A DNA stretch of 64,000 nucleotides from a virus: positions 88,754 through 152,753 of the IMG/VR virus record IMGVR_UViG_3300027917_001949. The stretch is one strand, 5' to 3'. Below are positions 8,380 through 16,814 of this stretch, piece after piece (position 1 is the first letter of the stretch; every line of letters begins with the position of its first letter). The notes under the pieces are model-generated. The model was not told the DNA's origin. It did not search any database and saw only the letters and a list, made by a program, of their open reading frames with translations. Position numbers and translations under genes: made by a program.

Positions 8380-9359
8380 ATTTCCACTGGTTGTCTGTCT
8401 CCCAAGATTCTTCCTCTTGATGTGCGTTGCACAAATCCATGTGTAAGGAGATAAGGCTCAACCGTCTCTTCCAATGTTGCTCGGTCAAGTCCGGTCATTG
8501 CCGATAAATTCTGAAGACCTATTGGTTTATCGGACAAACACTTCAGATATGCTCGGTCAGCGTTGTCCAACCCATCTGGGTCAATCTCCATGTCATCAAA
8601 CCATTGCTTCAGTAACTCTGGGGTTACTTGTTTGTCATTAAGGATTATCCGGTCATAGATTCGTTTGAAGAGGAAGAGTGCAATTCTCGCAACCGTCTTA
8701 CCTCGACGAGCTACCTCGTAGCTCACATAGTCTGGACAATCATACTTCAAGTTACGTGCCGCACCTGTTACCATCTTCTGTAATTCACCTACTGAGTAGG
8801 GTTGTAACACCAACGATACGAAACGAGAACGAAGAGGACCACTCAGACTACCTGCCGTAGTTGTTGCAGCGAGTACTGTTTGTGTCCCCTTATCCATGAC
8901 AGTCAATAACCATTCCTCGTCTCGAATTGTGTGTACCTCATCTACGACCACAACTTGAGAGGTCGGAAAGTCATCAATGTCACGTAAGTTGACAGCAGTA
9001 ACATAATCATTACGACCTATCATGTCAGCAAATATCCTTGCCAAGGTGGTTTTACCGAGACCGAAACTGCCGCTAAATAATACGTGCTGTACCGGAATTC
9101 CATGCACCTTTGTTGCTTTAAGTATTGTGTCAAGTTCATCCTTAATGACCTCTTGACCTATAAAACTCTTAAAATCAGTTGGTGTAATCAGGTCATTCCA
9201 GGCACGTTTAGAACCCTTACTCCTTCGTCTTGGCTTATCCTGTTTCTTTATACATTCCTTACATATATATCGACCATCATCAAGCGGAGTTAATTTACTA
9301 TTATTTCTACCGCAGATATAACATTTATCATATATATCAAAGAATTTAAAGATGTTCAA
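8373..9359 (-). CDS. RuvB-like AAA+ ATPase with N-terminal zinc ribbon
   Basis: 328 residues from a TTG start (GAGGAAAAT upstream). An N-terminal zinc ribbon has CYIC and CKEC (about 15-37). The AAA+ core has Walker A GSFGLGKTT, Walker B VVVDEVH and an arginine-bearing PLRSRFV segment. The C-terminal ~70 residues match the RuvB winged helix (PIGLQNLSAMTG, EPYLLTHGFVQRTSRGR). RuvB drives Holliday-junction branch migration; no RuvA or RuvC gene is visible here, so it may act in phage recombination or as a loader. The zinc ribbon is not standard for RuvB. Confidence 0.85.
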   Translation of the reverse strand: MNIFKFFDIYDKCYICGRNNSKLTPLDDGRYICKECIKKQDKPRRRSKGSKRAWNDLITPTDFKSFIGQEVIKDELDTILKATKVHGIPVQHVLFSGSFGLGKTTLARIFADMIGRNDYVTAVNLRDIDDFPTSQVVVVDEVHTIRDEEWLLTVMDKGTQTVLAATTTAGSLSGPLRSRFVSLVLQPYSVGELQKMVTGAARNLKYDCPDYVSYEVARRGKTVARIALFLFKRIYDRIILNDKQVTPELLKQWFDDMEIDPDGLDNADRAYLKCLSDKPIGLQNLSAMTGLDRATLEETVEPYLLTHGFVQRTSRGRILGDRQPVEIW

Positions 9360-9382
9360 ATTTTCCTCACCCGTTTATTTGT

Positions 9383-9418
9383 TGGGGGATACCAGTTTAG
9401 TAGGGTTAGTATCCCCCA
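9383..9418 (-). promoter_or_regulatory. 10-bp perfect hairpin upstream of RuvB-like gene
   Basis: TGGGGGATAC (9383-9392) and GTATCCCCCA (9409-9418) form a perfect 10-bp stem with a 16-base loop, 24 bases before the TTG start. It lacks a T-run on either strand, so a leader structure or operator is more likely than an intrinsic terminator. Confidence 0.5.
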
Positions 9419-9477
9419 CCACCTAAATCAACTTTCTTTTCATCCTCATTTACTCAAGTTAAGTATTATAACAAATC

Positions 9478-9600
9478 CTACAAAATTTCTGGTGACTGAC
9501 ACCAGTCCTCAAAATAACCTCTCATCGTATTGGCGACTCGTTCACCAAGGTCAGTTAAATCTTTACATGCCAATTTATCAGACCAAAACTTGAAACTCAC
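9478..9600 (-). CDS. possible 40-residue protein
   Basis: A GTG-initiated frame (start 9600) gives a balanced 40-residue peptide ending DWCQSPEIL. It is the first frame after the promoter at 9638-9666. The ribosome site GGAGGTGAG overlaps the proposed start, which is unusual, and a competing 10-codon ATG frame lies just upstream. A 6-bp palindrome (CTGGTG/CACCAG, 9489-9505) is inside it. Weak call. Confidence 0.35.
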   Translation of the reverse strand: MSFKFWSDKLACKDLTDLGERVANTMRGYFEDWCQSPEIL

Positions 9601-9637
9601 CTCCGAACATATTTGGGTTCTATTACCCCACATATCT

Positions 9638-9666
9638 ATTATACCACACAACTGTTCTCATGTCAA
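9638..9666 (-). promoter_or_regulatory. sigma-70 type promoter
   Basis: Minus strand TTGACA (9666-9661), 17-bp spacer, TATAAT (9643-9638). It lies just after the stop of the gene at 9670 and should drive the short frame at 9478 and the RuvB-like operon. Confidence 0.8.
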
Positions 9667-9669
9667 CCC

Positions 9670-10233
9670 CTAGTAATGGGCATCTGCTGGTACTGCATAT
9701 ATATTGAGGTCGGCATATTCTTTTCTTGGTGACCCGTCATTGAGTACACTCCACTTCGATAAAACATTTTTTAGATGTTCCTCGTTACGAATACCCTCAC
9801 CGTCTTGGTCGTATAGTTTTATAGTATAACCAGCATACCTGCCACAATTATAACACCAATGTCTGAATTGACCATCATCCATTAATTCATCATCCGTTTT
9901 AATGTTTATGTCATTTCTGATGTACCTGATGTTCTCTATAAAATGTTCCTTCGTATACCCCATCGCCTCGTCAAGAATACTATTAATTTTTCCGGTGAAG
10001 CAACGAAATCTTTCACTACAAAAATCACACTTAACAGACCCAAATTCACCACATATCTTCGTAGCCACGGGAAGCTCACCCCACCGTGCAGTGGCATATG
10101 TTTCTTTAAAGGTACTGTAGTAATCGAATGGGAAATGTGATTCACCACAAAGGTCATCAAAGATACTCTCTGCCTGTGCTAGAGCATCTTCCTCATCCTC
10201 AGCGTAGACTAACGCATATATAACTGTGTGCAT
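9670..10233 (-). CDS. Cys-motif protein
   Basis: 187 residues. The N-terminus (YALVYAEDEEDALAQAESIF, then FPFDYYSTF) resembles a family of phage proteins with an Ala/Glu-rich helix and an FDYY segment, function unknown to me. Motif: C61-x7-C69-DF-C72-SERFR-C78-FT. A further CYNC pair follows at about 126. Starts one base into the upstream stop (TAATG). Confidence 0.7.
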   Translation of the reverse strand: MHTVIYALVYAEDEEDALAQAESIFDDLCGESHFPFDYYSTFKETYATARWGELPVATKICGEFGSVKCDFCSERFRCFTGKINSILDEAMGYTKEHFIENIRYIRNDINIKTDDELMDDGQFRHWCYNCGRYAGYTIKLYDQDGEGIRNEEHLKNVLSKWSVLNDGSPRKEYADLNIYAVPADAHY

Positions 10234-10682
10234 TATTCTTCACCCCATCCAAGTTTGTCTAAACCAAATTCTCGTACAATCTTATTCGCAGTTTTCTCAC
10301 CCCACCCCGATGCTACCGACCTCAATGAAAGGGTGATTATGTTGTGAGAGTATTCTTTCACATCAACGTATGGTAGCTCATTCAGAATCAAGTTCTTCCA
10401 CTGTAGTAACGTCCTACCTGTTCCGTTCGTTGTATCAACTTGCTTCCACTCCTCTGCCGTCAGGATAAGGTCATCACGATGCGTCCAGCACTTGAAACGA
10501 GCAGGGCATCGATTACATGTCATACGTGGACATTTCTCCGTAACAATTTCATTCCATCCGTTTTCTGGGTTCAAGTATTCAACACGAATCTGACGAACTT
10601 TCCTACGTACTCGTCGCTTCTTTGGTTCTTGTGATGCCAGTACTCGGTAGCGTTTATTCCACGCTTCTTCTACCTTGTTCAT
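10233..10682 (-). CDS. Cys-motif protein with basic N-terminal region
   Basis: 149 residues from ATG 10682 (GGAGA ribosome site). Residues 20-30 are very basic (PKKRRVRRKVR), typical of nucleic-acid contact. Motif with four cysteines: C51-x4-C56-NR-C59-PARFK-C65-WT. The C-terminal TANKIVREFGLDKLGW looks like a small helix-hairpin-helix-type tail, which is tentative. Confidence 0.65.
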   Translation of the reverse strand: MNKVEEAWNKRYRVLASQEPKKRRVRRKVRQIRVEYLNPENGWNEIVTEKCPRMTCNRCPARFKCWTHRDDLILTAEEWKQVDTTNGTGRTLLQWKNLILNELPYVDVKEYSHNIITLSLRSVASGWGEKTANKIVREFGLDKLGWGEE

Positions 10683-10687
10683 ACCGG

Positions 10688-11149
10688 TTATCTCTCCGTA
10701 AAACATTTGAATCGATGTAAACAAGTATTGCAATTGTTACCTAACTCCATGTTTACCTGTGACCCCGCATCGTTTAATAACGAAGCAAGCTGGATGAGTT
10801 GCCCTTTTGTAAAGTCATTGGCAGTAAAGATACGTGGTACGGTCTCTTGAACAGCTTCGACCCAATCTTTACTTTCCTTTAACCCCCAATATGTGACTTC
10901 ACGTACCGCACGAATTACCGCAATCTTATTCATCCCAATATCGGTAATCTTCATGGTACACATGTTAGGTTGATACGCTGTTCTACGATACTCGGTATCA
11001 CATGTTAGGCATTTGATTATCATTTCAGCTTCGTTAGTGTCGGTGTTGACTAACCGGATATAAAATGCTTCTTGCCCACAGCGTTCGCATGTAGCGTGTT
11101 CGAGTACGGTGTCTCCTATCAGCATTTTATTGGGTGGTGGTGGTTTCAT
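10688..11149 (-). CDS. L7/L12-like C-terminal domain protein with zinc ribbon and Cys motif
   Basis: 153 residues in three parts. A zinc ribbon (C21, C24, C47, C50); a segment at about 72-101 with KIAVIRAVREVTYWGLKESK, which matches the conserved core of the ribosomal L7/L12 C-terminal domain (K-V-I-K-x-VRE-x-T-x-LGL-KEAK); and a C-terminal C140-NT-C143-LHRFK-C149-FTER. In ribosomes that domain binds GTPase translation factors. The fold match is by sequence pattern only. Confidence 0.7.
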   Translation of the reverse strand: MKPPPPNKMLIGDTVLEHATCERCGQEAFYIRLVNTDTNEAEMIIKCLTCDTEYRRTAYQPNMCTMKITDIGMNKIAVIRAVREVTYWGLKESKDWVEAVQETVPRIFTANDFTKGQLIQLASLLNDAGSQVNMELGNNCNTCLHRFKCFTER

Positions 11150-11432
11150 GTAAGTACTCGTCCTTAATCTCTATAGTCAAATCAAACACGTTAGGCATCT
11201 CCATACCTATATAGTCACCAAAGGTCTCTATCAGATTCCACATCTGCCACTCACTCCATCCGTCCTCATCCTCTTGGATTAATGGTCGGTTATACCATAG
11301 TGAATCAGGAGTACGTGAAGTTAGCGGAGTATGTGGCAATTGGCACATTAGTTCGTCACGTTTTTGTTGCAACACCTTTCGTCCATGTTCTGTTAATCTG
11401 ACTCTTACATTGTCGTTAATGTTGAACATCAT
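11127..11432 (-). CDS. hypothetical phage protein
   Basis: 101 residues from the ATG at 11432, which overlaps the upstream TGA; an earlier TTG is possible. The N-terminus NVRVRLTEHGRKVL resembles a recurrent phage protein opening whose function is not known to me. Overlaps the next gene by 23 bases. Confidence 0.6.
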   Translation of the reverse strand: MMFNINDNVRVRLTEHGRKVLQQKRDELMCQLPHTPLTSRTPDSLWYNRPLIQEDEDGWSEWQMWNLIETFGDYIGMEMPNVFDLTIEIKDEYLHETTTTQ

Positions 11433-11962
11433 ACGATAATCACCCAATCATCGTTTTTACCGACAAGGATAACACCAGTTCCGTTGCCCTCTTTTACTTC
11501 TTCGTCACCGGTAGGAATTTCTACACCATATTTCTCAAACTCGTACCAACTGGCAAGACCGTACGAAATATAACTACCCTGCATTAGCTCATATATCTCG
11601 TCCCCACTATACTCACTGGTATCAGGGTCTCGTAATACTAATAATGTTATTGCCGATTCCTCATTACTCCACCCACGTAATTCCATACCATGTTCACGAG
11701 CGTAGTCTCGAATGATATTGACTTTACCCACCGTCCAACTGTATTTGTTGTTACCGAACGCATGGTACGCATACTGTGCCGGAGGATACCCTCTCATTTT
11801 TCTCATTTCCTCAAGGTATCCATCAATATCGTCACTGGTAAACCTAGCTTCTAACTCTGCCAGACCCGTCTTTTCAATCTTAATATCCAGAGTCGGTGGT
11901 ATAGGAGACTCTGCAAGCACAATATTATCATTGTGTAGTAGTTTTATTTTATCGACTGCCAT
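11429..11962 (-). CDS. hypothetical protein
   Basis: 177 residues. AAGGAAGC ribosome site. Contains a YPPAQYAYHAFGNN segment and acidic loops. No cysteine motif, no membrane segment. Function unknown. Confidence 0.6.
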   Translation of the reverse strand: MAVDKIKLLHNDNIVLAESPIPPTLDIKIEKTGLAELEARFTSDDIDGYLEEMRKMRGYPPAQYAYHAFGNNKYSWTVGKVNIIRDYAREHGMELRGWSNEESAITLLVLRDPDTSEYSGDEIYELMQGSYISYGLASWYEFEKYGVEIPTGDEEVKEGNGTGVILVGKNDDWVIIV

Positions 11963-12469
11963 CTATATTGCTTCCTTCATATCTTTTAACTCATTATATG
12001 AGTCCACAACAATATCTGTATCGTTCGCCCACTGCCAATTACCGGTGGTACATTTCACACCGTATGGGTATCCATTACACTCAAGGTTGCTTATCAGGAT
12101 ACCATACTCACGCTCATTATTCAATGCCTTCAACTGGTCAACAGTCCATCTCTCACCGAACAGTATCTCTGGTGACTCATTCTTTTTCTTACCCCTAATT
12201 TCCTCTGTCTTGTGAGATGTAGCACACTTAAATCTCTGACCACAGTCTTGGCACACATCTTCCAACCCCAACCGGTCAGCTTTGAACTCAATATCCTCGT
12301 CACATAGGACGTTTTGTGCTGAAATTACTTCTTGGTCGTAGAAGTACAAACCATATGTACCTCTTGGTATGTCGTCTAAGTTGGCAGGTATGCGAGTAGT
12401 CACCTCTCGTGTTTCGCTCTCTGCCACAAAAGCTCCTGGTTGATAAAAAGTTACGTAATGTTTTAACAT
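11963..12469 (-). CDS. Cys-motif protein
   Basis: 168 residues. Motif: C73-QD-C76-GQRFK-C82-ATS, with C56 as the nearest upstream Cys. N-terminal 50 residues are strand-rich (TYGLYFYDQEV), then a helix and a C-terminal alpha/beta portion. Overlaps the upstream gene by 7 bases. Function unknown. Confidence 0.65.
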   Translation of the reverse strand: MLKHYVTFYQPGAFVAESETREVTTRIPANLDDIPRGTYGLYFYDQEVISAQNVLCDEDIEFKADRLGLEDVCQDCGQRFKCATSHKTEEIRGKKKNESPEILFGERWTVDQLKALNNEREYGILISNLECNGYPYGVKCTTGNWQWANDTDIVVDSYNELKDMKEAI

Positions 12470-12723
12470 CGAATCACTCTCTCCACTAATTTCACTTGGT
12501 ACGTCCCACCATATTCTTCCCTTACGACTCTGCCGCTTCGTACCAAGCTTTTAATTACTGACTCTGGTAGTGCTTTATATTTATGCTTCTCGTCAAACCT
12601 TGTCGCAAAACACGGAAATCTTGCCGGACAATCATCACACTGGTCATCACAGGTAAGAATGCACATATCGTCAAGTAGACACTCTTCCTGACACTCGCTT
12701 CCACAATCAATTGATATTTTCAT
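12463..12723 (-). CDS. cysteine-rich Cys-motif protein
   Basis: 86 residues with eight Cys in the first 38: C7, C11, C15, C21, then C25-x3-C29-DD-C32-PARFP-C38-FA. The first four might bind a second metal. The C-terminal half is basic. Overlaps both neighbours by 4-7 bases. Confidence 0.65.
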   Translation of the reverse strand: MKISIDCGSECQEECLLDDMCILTCDDQCDDCPARFPCFATRFDEKHKYKALPESVIKSLVRSGRVVREEYGGTYQVKLVERVIRC

Positions 12724-13010
12724 TCTATTGGTGTACCAACTCCCTCTCTATCTACTGCAAAGCAGTCCTCGAAACCACGTCGTTTTTTGTACTCAGTCAA
12801 CTCGGTTTCATCGTCGTATGCAACCACTTCGAGAAGAGTGTTGCTGTCTAGGAGTGCCAAGTTTTCATGTTCAGGGTATACATTATACATAACTTTCGTA
12901 AGATGTAACCCTAAAAACAATGACTCAGTGAACACAGGACGAATCCCGTATTGCTGACACACAAATATAAGTTCCGGTAAGTTGGTCGCTGCCTTGATTG
13001 TTCGTATCAT
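12720..13010 (-). CDS. hypothetical protein
   Basis: 96 residues using the ATG at 13010, which gives the ATGA coupling seen in most genes here; the longer frame would overlap the neighbour by 82 bases. Alpha/beta with LPELIFVCQQYGIRP. Function unknown. Confidence 0.6.
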   Translation of the reverse strand: MIRTIKAATNLPELIFVCQQYGIRPVFTESLFLGLHLTKVMYNVYPEHENLALLDSNTLLEVVAYDDETELTEYKKRRGFEDCFAVDREGVGTPIE

Positions 13011-13306
13011 CCTGTCCTCATAAAAGTTATTTCTAGTTGCTGTTCTCCCCGCACATTCAACACTTGTTGCACGTTCATGATAGTCCATTGACCATGTGAT
13101 ACGTTGTGATTATAATCATATTTTAACATACCTTGACACGATATGTCAAATCTTGTCGGAACAATTGCCTTAGTCTTTAATATTGACGACACGGGATGAC
13201 TATACACCACATGCCTTGCTCGTGTCATGCACTTGAACCTGTTCTCACAATCGTCACAATAGTCACCGATTATGTCTTTGGTAGATAATGATAAAGCCAT
13301 TTTCAT
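13007..13306 (-). CDS. Cys-motif protein
   Basis: 99 residues. Motif near the N-terminus: C17-DD-C20-ENRFK-C26-MT. The rest is strand-rich with no recognised domain. A possible internal promoter (minus strand TTGACA, 18 bp, TAAAAT at 13149-13120) lies in it. ATGA overlaps on both sides. Confidence 0.65.
   Translation of the reverse strand: MKMALSLSTKDIIGDYCDDCENRFKCMTRARHVVYSHPVSSILKTKAIVPTRFDISCQGMLKYDYNHNVSHGQWTIMNVQQVLNVRGEQQLEITFMRTG
13120..13149 (-). promoter_or_regulatory. possible internal promoter
   Basis: Minus strand TTGACA (13149-13144), 18-bp spacer, TAAAAT (13125-13120), inside the coding sequence of the 99-residue gene and about 110 bases before the next start. The spacer overlaps a TGACA-CGATA-TGTCA palindrome. 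Could be chance. Confidence 0.35.
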
Positions 13307-13575
13307 TGTATTGCTCGGTTACGGATGTAGTACATGACGTACCCCAAATCAGGGGAACGAAATGTATATCCCATATCTTCCTCAGTATCATTCTCGTCCT
13401 CGTAGTCATACCGCAACCACTCAATCTCGTGTTCGTAGTCACTCTCTGCCACTCGCTTTGCTTCATCAATATCATGATAAAGACCCATCGAATGTTCGGT
13501 AGTATACTCTGTTCCCATCGGTCCGCCAAGATGAGTTAAGTCCTCGTAGATGAGTTCGTACACACTATCGGTCAC
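13303..13575 (-). CDS. hypothetical acidic protein
   Basis: 90 residues from GTG 13575 (GGGGGTGTATC upstream). Acidic and Tyr-rich; the stretch TEHSMGLYHDIDEAKRVAES is helix-forming. No domain recognised. Confidence 0.6.
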   Translation of the reverse strand: MTDSVYELIYEDLTHLGGPMGTEYTTEHSMGLYHDIDEAKRVAESDYEHEIEWLRYDYEDENDTEEDMGYTFRSPDLGYVMYYIRNRAIQ

Positions 13576-13924
13576 GATACACCCCCGCTTGCCGGAGCTT
13601 GTTCAAGTCAAACTCGGCTTCTCTGTTCGTCCAGCAGATGAATCTCATGTTACATTCGGTACACTGGTCGGGGTAGTTCTTACATAGTATTGGTACTTTC
13701 TGACCCCAATGTGATGCGTCCACACCCATGATTAATCTGCCCTGACCGTCCACAGTCAATCCGTCACGACGTAACGCATCGATGTGTTTACATGTACGGT
13801 TACCACGCTGGTTGTATATCCAGCTTGGGCAGTTACAGGAGAATAAGCCATTTTGGTCTACCTTGATGGTGTAGTTTCGTCTGCCACTAGACGATGGTAC
13901 TTCTGCAAAAAAGTTATATTTCAT
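13565..13924 (-). CDS. SWIM-like zinc finger protein with Cys motif
   Basis: 119 residues, start ATG 13924 (TAATG with upstream stop). Residues 30-47 read C30-N-C32 ... C45-K-H47, the CxC...CxH pattern of SWIM zinc fingers, which bind DNA or proteins. The C-terminal part carries C81-x6-C88-TE-C91-NMRFI-C97-WT. Thus two metal sites in one small protein. Role unknown; SWIM context suggests recombination or transcription. Confidence 0.7.
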   Translation of the reverse strand: MKYNFFAEVPSSSGRRNYTIKVDQNGLFSCNCPSWIYNQRGNRTCKHIDALRRDGLTVDGQGRLIMGVDASHWGQKVPILCKNYPDQCTECNMRFICWTNREAEFDLNKLRQAGVYRDR

Positions 13925-14157
13925 TAATCCCACTCCAGATTAATAGTATCACATTCTTCCATAATTGGACACAGTGTGCCCTGTTTCTGAGAAATCGAAC
14001 ATCCTTTACACTTACTGAAGTCAACGATTCTCGTTTCTTCTTCAGTATAGTCGTAATCGTTGAGGGATGTCATCATCGCAGCTTGTGATGCCTCATCGAT
14101 GTCACTAACATCAATATCATAAAATCCCTTGAGCTTCTTGTATATTCTTATTTCCAT
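13924..14157 (-). CDS. Cys-cluster protein, variant motif
   Basis: 77 residues from ATG 14157 (GGAAGTGC upstream). It has CKGCSISQKQGTLCPIMEEC (C-x2-C-x9-C-x5-C), a related but not identical cysteine cluster without the RF pair. Function unknown. Confidence 0.6.
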   Translation of the reverse strand: MEIRIYKKLKGFYDIDVSDIDEASQAAMMTSLNDYDYTEEETRIVDFSKCKGCSISQKQGTLCPIMEECDTINLEWD

Positions 14158-14501
14158 ACTGCACTTCCTACCCAACTCGGATTGCCAATTAATACTCCCC
14201 GTTCATCTATTTGGCGTGAACCATGATTAAATTTACGACAATAATGACACATGAATTTCAAGTTATAGTTGTACTGATGTTCGTTTATCGCAAATATACG
14301 GTTACAATACGGACATTGCATAAGATAGTAACCCTGTAGTTCTGCCCCGATTACGATGGTTTTCGTTGGTTCAATATTCTCCAACACCAACCACCGGTCT
14401 GTTCTCGTAGTGTAACATTTAAACCGCCACGGACACTCGTCGCAGTTTCCCTCACATTCACCCCAAATTGCAGTATTACCAAAGTGTGTTATTATCTTCA
14501 T
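14148..14501 (-). CDS. Cys-motif plus zinc-ribbon protein
   Basis: 117 residues. N-terminal motif C16-x3-C20-DE-C23-PWRFK-C29-YT; later CPYC ... CHYC (about 69-91) makes a zinc ribbon. Two metal sites. No catalytic features. Confidence 0.65.
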   Translation of the reverse strand: MKIITHFGNTAIWGECEGNCDECPWRFKCYTTRTDRWLVLENIEPTKTIVIGAELQGYYLMQCPYCNRIFAINEHQYNYNLKFMCHYCRKFNHGSRQIDERGVLIGNPSWVGSAVWK

Positions 14502-14522
14502 CTAATCATCTGCCACGATATT

Positions 14523-15512
14523 TCACCCACCCAAACTCTGGTACAACACGTATGTACCTAAGTCTTTCTCTTTGACGGCTATCATACATTCTTCGGAAGG
14601 GTTACCGTATGGTATTATCTCGGTATCGTACATACAATCTCGTCTAAACTCATTTACCTGTGATGTAAAAGATACTATTTTATCTCGTCTGTTCTTAGGT
14701 TTAGCCAGAGTGACAACTATCAATGAATTAGGGAATTGCTCTTTCAGTCTGTTAATATATGCTGCCTTCTGGAATATTCCATACCCATCAACAATAATGA
14801 CAGTTCGTTCCTGACTTCTCGTGAGCAAGTCTGCCGCATCTTTGCAGATAGCTCTGACTTCTATTCCTTTTAGCTCTCCATATCGCACGACCTGATTTAG
14901 CTGGTGCAAGTCTATTGAGTTGGCTAAAACATAATTAATCTTCACGTCCGAACAGTAGTCGATAAATTTTGCAGTATTCAGATACGCTCTTTTATATTTA
15001 CCCTTGATGAATCCCTCAATTGCACCACAGCAAACAAAGATTCCATTCTTAGCTTTATATTTCGATGTGTGTAAATATTGGTACAACTTTTTAGCCTTAT
15101 CAACCTCTCCCTCTCCGGTTAAAAAAGGGTGACTCAGTATATTTTTAGATGTTTGTAAGAAGTTAACAAGGTAGAAGTCACTTATTTTGCTCATGACCGT
15201 ATTAAAGTCATCGATTGCTGGTAACATAGTTACTGTTTCTTCTAGGTCTTTTGCCGGATTTAATACTAACTTAGAAACAGCCCCATTAAATTTTGACTTC
15301 CCTTTCTTACCATACATTCCAGAACCTTTACGAATAGTATTCATTCCTTTAGTAAATACATCTATGGTTACTAACCAAGATTCTGGATATTTGTATACTA
15401 TCTGCTCTGCCATGGCTACTTTGTCCATGTCTTTATCCAACATAGAAAGTCCGGTATTTGGTATGCACTTTCGATTAAAAGCGTCCGTTATAATCTCAGT
15501 AAAGTTTATCAT
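14523..15512 (-). CDS. hypothetical protein paired with ParB-like gene
   Basis: 329 residues. The C-terminal half is alpha/beta with hydrophobic strands (ERTVIIVDGYGIF, NSLIVVTLAKP), the look of a nucleotide- or nucleic-acid-processing fold, but no Walker motif is present. Basic N-terminal stretch GMYGKKGKSKF. Its start overlaps the stop of the ParB-like gene (ATGA), so the two are likely partners. Function unknown. Confidence 0.65.
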   Translation of the reverse strand: MINFTEIITDAFNRKCIPNTGLSMLDKDMDKVAMAEQIVYKYPESWLVTIDVFTKGMNTIRKGSGMYGKKGKSKFNGAVSKLVLNPAKDLEETVTMLPAIDDFNTVMSKISDFYLVNFLQTSKNILSHPFLTGEGEVDKAKKLYQYLHTSKYKAKNGIFVCCGAIEGFIKGKYKRAYLNTAKFIDYCSDVKINYVLANSIDLHQLNQVVRYGELKGIEVRAICKDAADLLTRSQERTVIIVDGYGIFQKAAYINRLKEQFPNSLIVVTLAKPKNRRDKIVSFTSQVNEFRRDCMYDTEIIPYGNPSEECMIAVKEKDLGTYVLYQSLGG

Positions 15513-16381
15513 AGTCCAATCTCACTTAGGAATATCGTTGCTAATCTATCAATGTTTTGTTTATAGGCATCGTCTACGACGTATTCCGTCAGATTTGCAT
15601 TATTCTTATCCAACACATAGTGAAGCTGTGCCCCTAACCACGTCCTATTGCTAGGAGTTACCATAGTTGTCTGTGTGGCAATTTTTGATGTATACATGTC
15701 ATCCATAAACTTCTGAACAATGGGTGAAGTTATACTTGGTGTCATTGAAGGATTACTCGCATAATTACACATGATGTTAAATTGCTCGACGATGTATTCC
15801 TCGTTGGTGGGATTCTCCCATAGTTGAAGCACCACCGCTTTTAATGAATGAGCTTGCCGATAAACTGGTGCGTTACTGTCACAAAGCTTTGACAGGTAAT
15901 GCTTCATCTTATCATGAGCTTTTATTAGTTCATCTACAGATGCTTTAGCCCTCGTATGACCGCTACTTAAAAGTGCGTTAAGTGTACTCTGTTCATTTTT
16001 AACCAACCTGTCATTAACATAGCTGTTAAAAATAGCCGTAGTTGTTCGTGGAAGTCCCCTATCCATGTGGATTATCAGTTCTTTCGGTACATGACGAGCA
16101 ATAAAGAATGTTATACTTGCATCAGGAAATTTTGTAGTGTATTTCTTAGTCGCTTCCATACGATGTTGCCCATTCATCATTTCTTCTGTTCCATCATCGG
16201 CATCACAGAATACGATTGGGTCAAGTATTCCAGAAGTCCAGTTACCGTTCTCCATGTCTCTGGCATAGGAGTCCGCTGTAGCCTGATTTATATTTCTAAT
16301 ATTGTTTCCCTTAGCCAAATATTCAACTGCTATTGCGTGGGTAACTTCAACCATTTCCAGTGTATATGGAAGTCCTTTCAT
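15509..16381 (-). CDS. ParB/DGQHR-like protein
   Basis: 290 residues. EEMMNGQHRMEATKK (about 67-81) is the NGQHR core of ParB/sulfiredoxin-like domains; WTSGILDPIVF just before it fits the same fold. The C-terminal 200 residues are helical. In phages such proteins are usually annotated as ParB-like nucleases; whether this binds CTP or DNA is unknown. Confidence 0.7.
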   Translation of the reverse strand: MKGLPYTLEMVEVTHAIAVEYLAKGNNIRNINQATADSYARDMENGNWTSGILDPIVFCDADDGTEEMMNGQHRMEATKKYTTKFPDASITFFIARHVPKELIIHMDRGLPRTTTAIFNSYVNDRLVKNEQSTLNALLSSGHTRAKASVDELIKAHDKMKHYLSKLCDSNAPVYRQAHSLKAVVLQLWENPTNEEYIVEQFNIMCNYASNPSMTPSITSPIVQKFMDDMYTSKIATQTTMVTPSNRTWLGAQLHYVLDKNNANLTEYVVDDAYKQNIDRLATIFLSEIGL

Positions 16382-16386
16382 TATTT

Positions 16387-16587
16387 TTATCCTCCTTTAT
16401 CTGCCACAATTCTCCAGGTGTCGATGCCAGGAATTAGCGATAATGTCCTACCATTATCCCAGTGCATCAGTAAGTGTCCCAGTCCGTCTACATCGTAGCA
16501 TGTACCAACAGTACCGGCAGGCACTGGGTTGGGGTCGTACGGCATGGAGATTAGTTCTATTCGTTTGCCGATGTACTCGTTACTCAT
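16387..16587 (-). CDS. DUF4314-like protein
   Basis: 66 residues from ATG 16587. IGKRIELISMPYDPNPVPAG and the later HWDNGRTLSLIPG match the DUF4314 family found in phages and mobile elements, a small beta-barrel of unknown function. Overlaps the membrane-protein gene by 8 bases. Confidence 0.7.
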   Translation of the reverse strand: MSNEYIGKRIELISMPYDPNPVPAGTVGTCYDVDGLGHLLMHWDNGRTLSLIPGIDTWRIVADKGG

Positions 16588-16813
16588 CTCCCTCACCCCT
16601 AAGTTCGTTAAGTATCGCTCCCAAGAATGCCACCGCTACCATCGGGAACAATGTTCCGACAAACCAGAGAATCAACCACATCTGCCAATATCCGATGTGT
16701 GGTACATTAAATATCTCAGTAATCGGACCATTCCATACCAACATGGCGATAAGTGCTTCTACAAATGAACCAACAAATAACGAACCAAACCATAGTCTGG
16801 TTGATAATTTCAA
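16580..16813 (-). CDS. small two-pass membrane protein
   Basis: 77 residues with two hydrophobic helices (about 8-28 and 42-66), and a short charged C-terminal tail. Holin-sized, but there is no lysis gene nearby, so function is unknown. Confidence 0.6.
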   Translation of the reverse strand: MKLSTRLWFGSLFVGSFVEALIAMLVWNGPITEIFNVPHIGYWQMWLILWFVGTLFPMVAVAFLGAILNELRGEGDE

Positions 16814-16814
16814 A

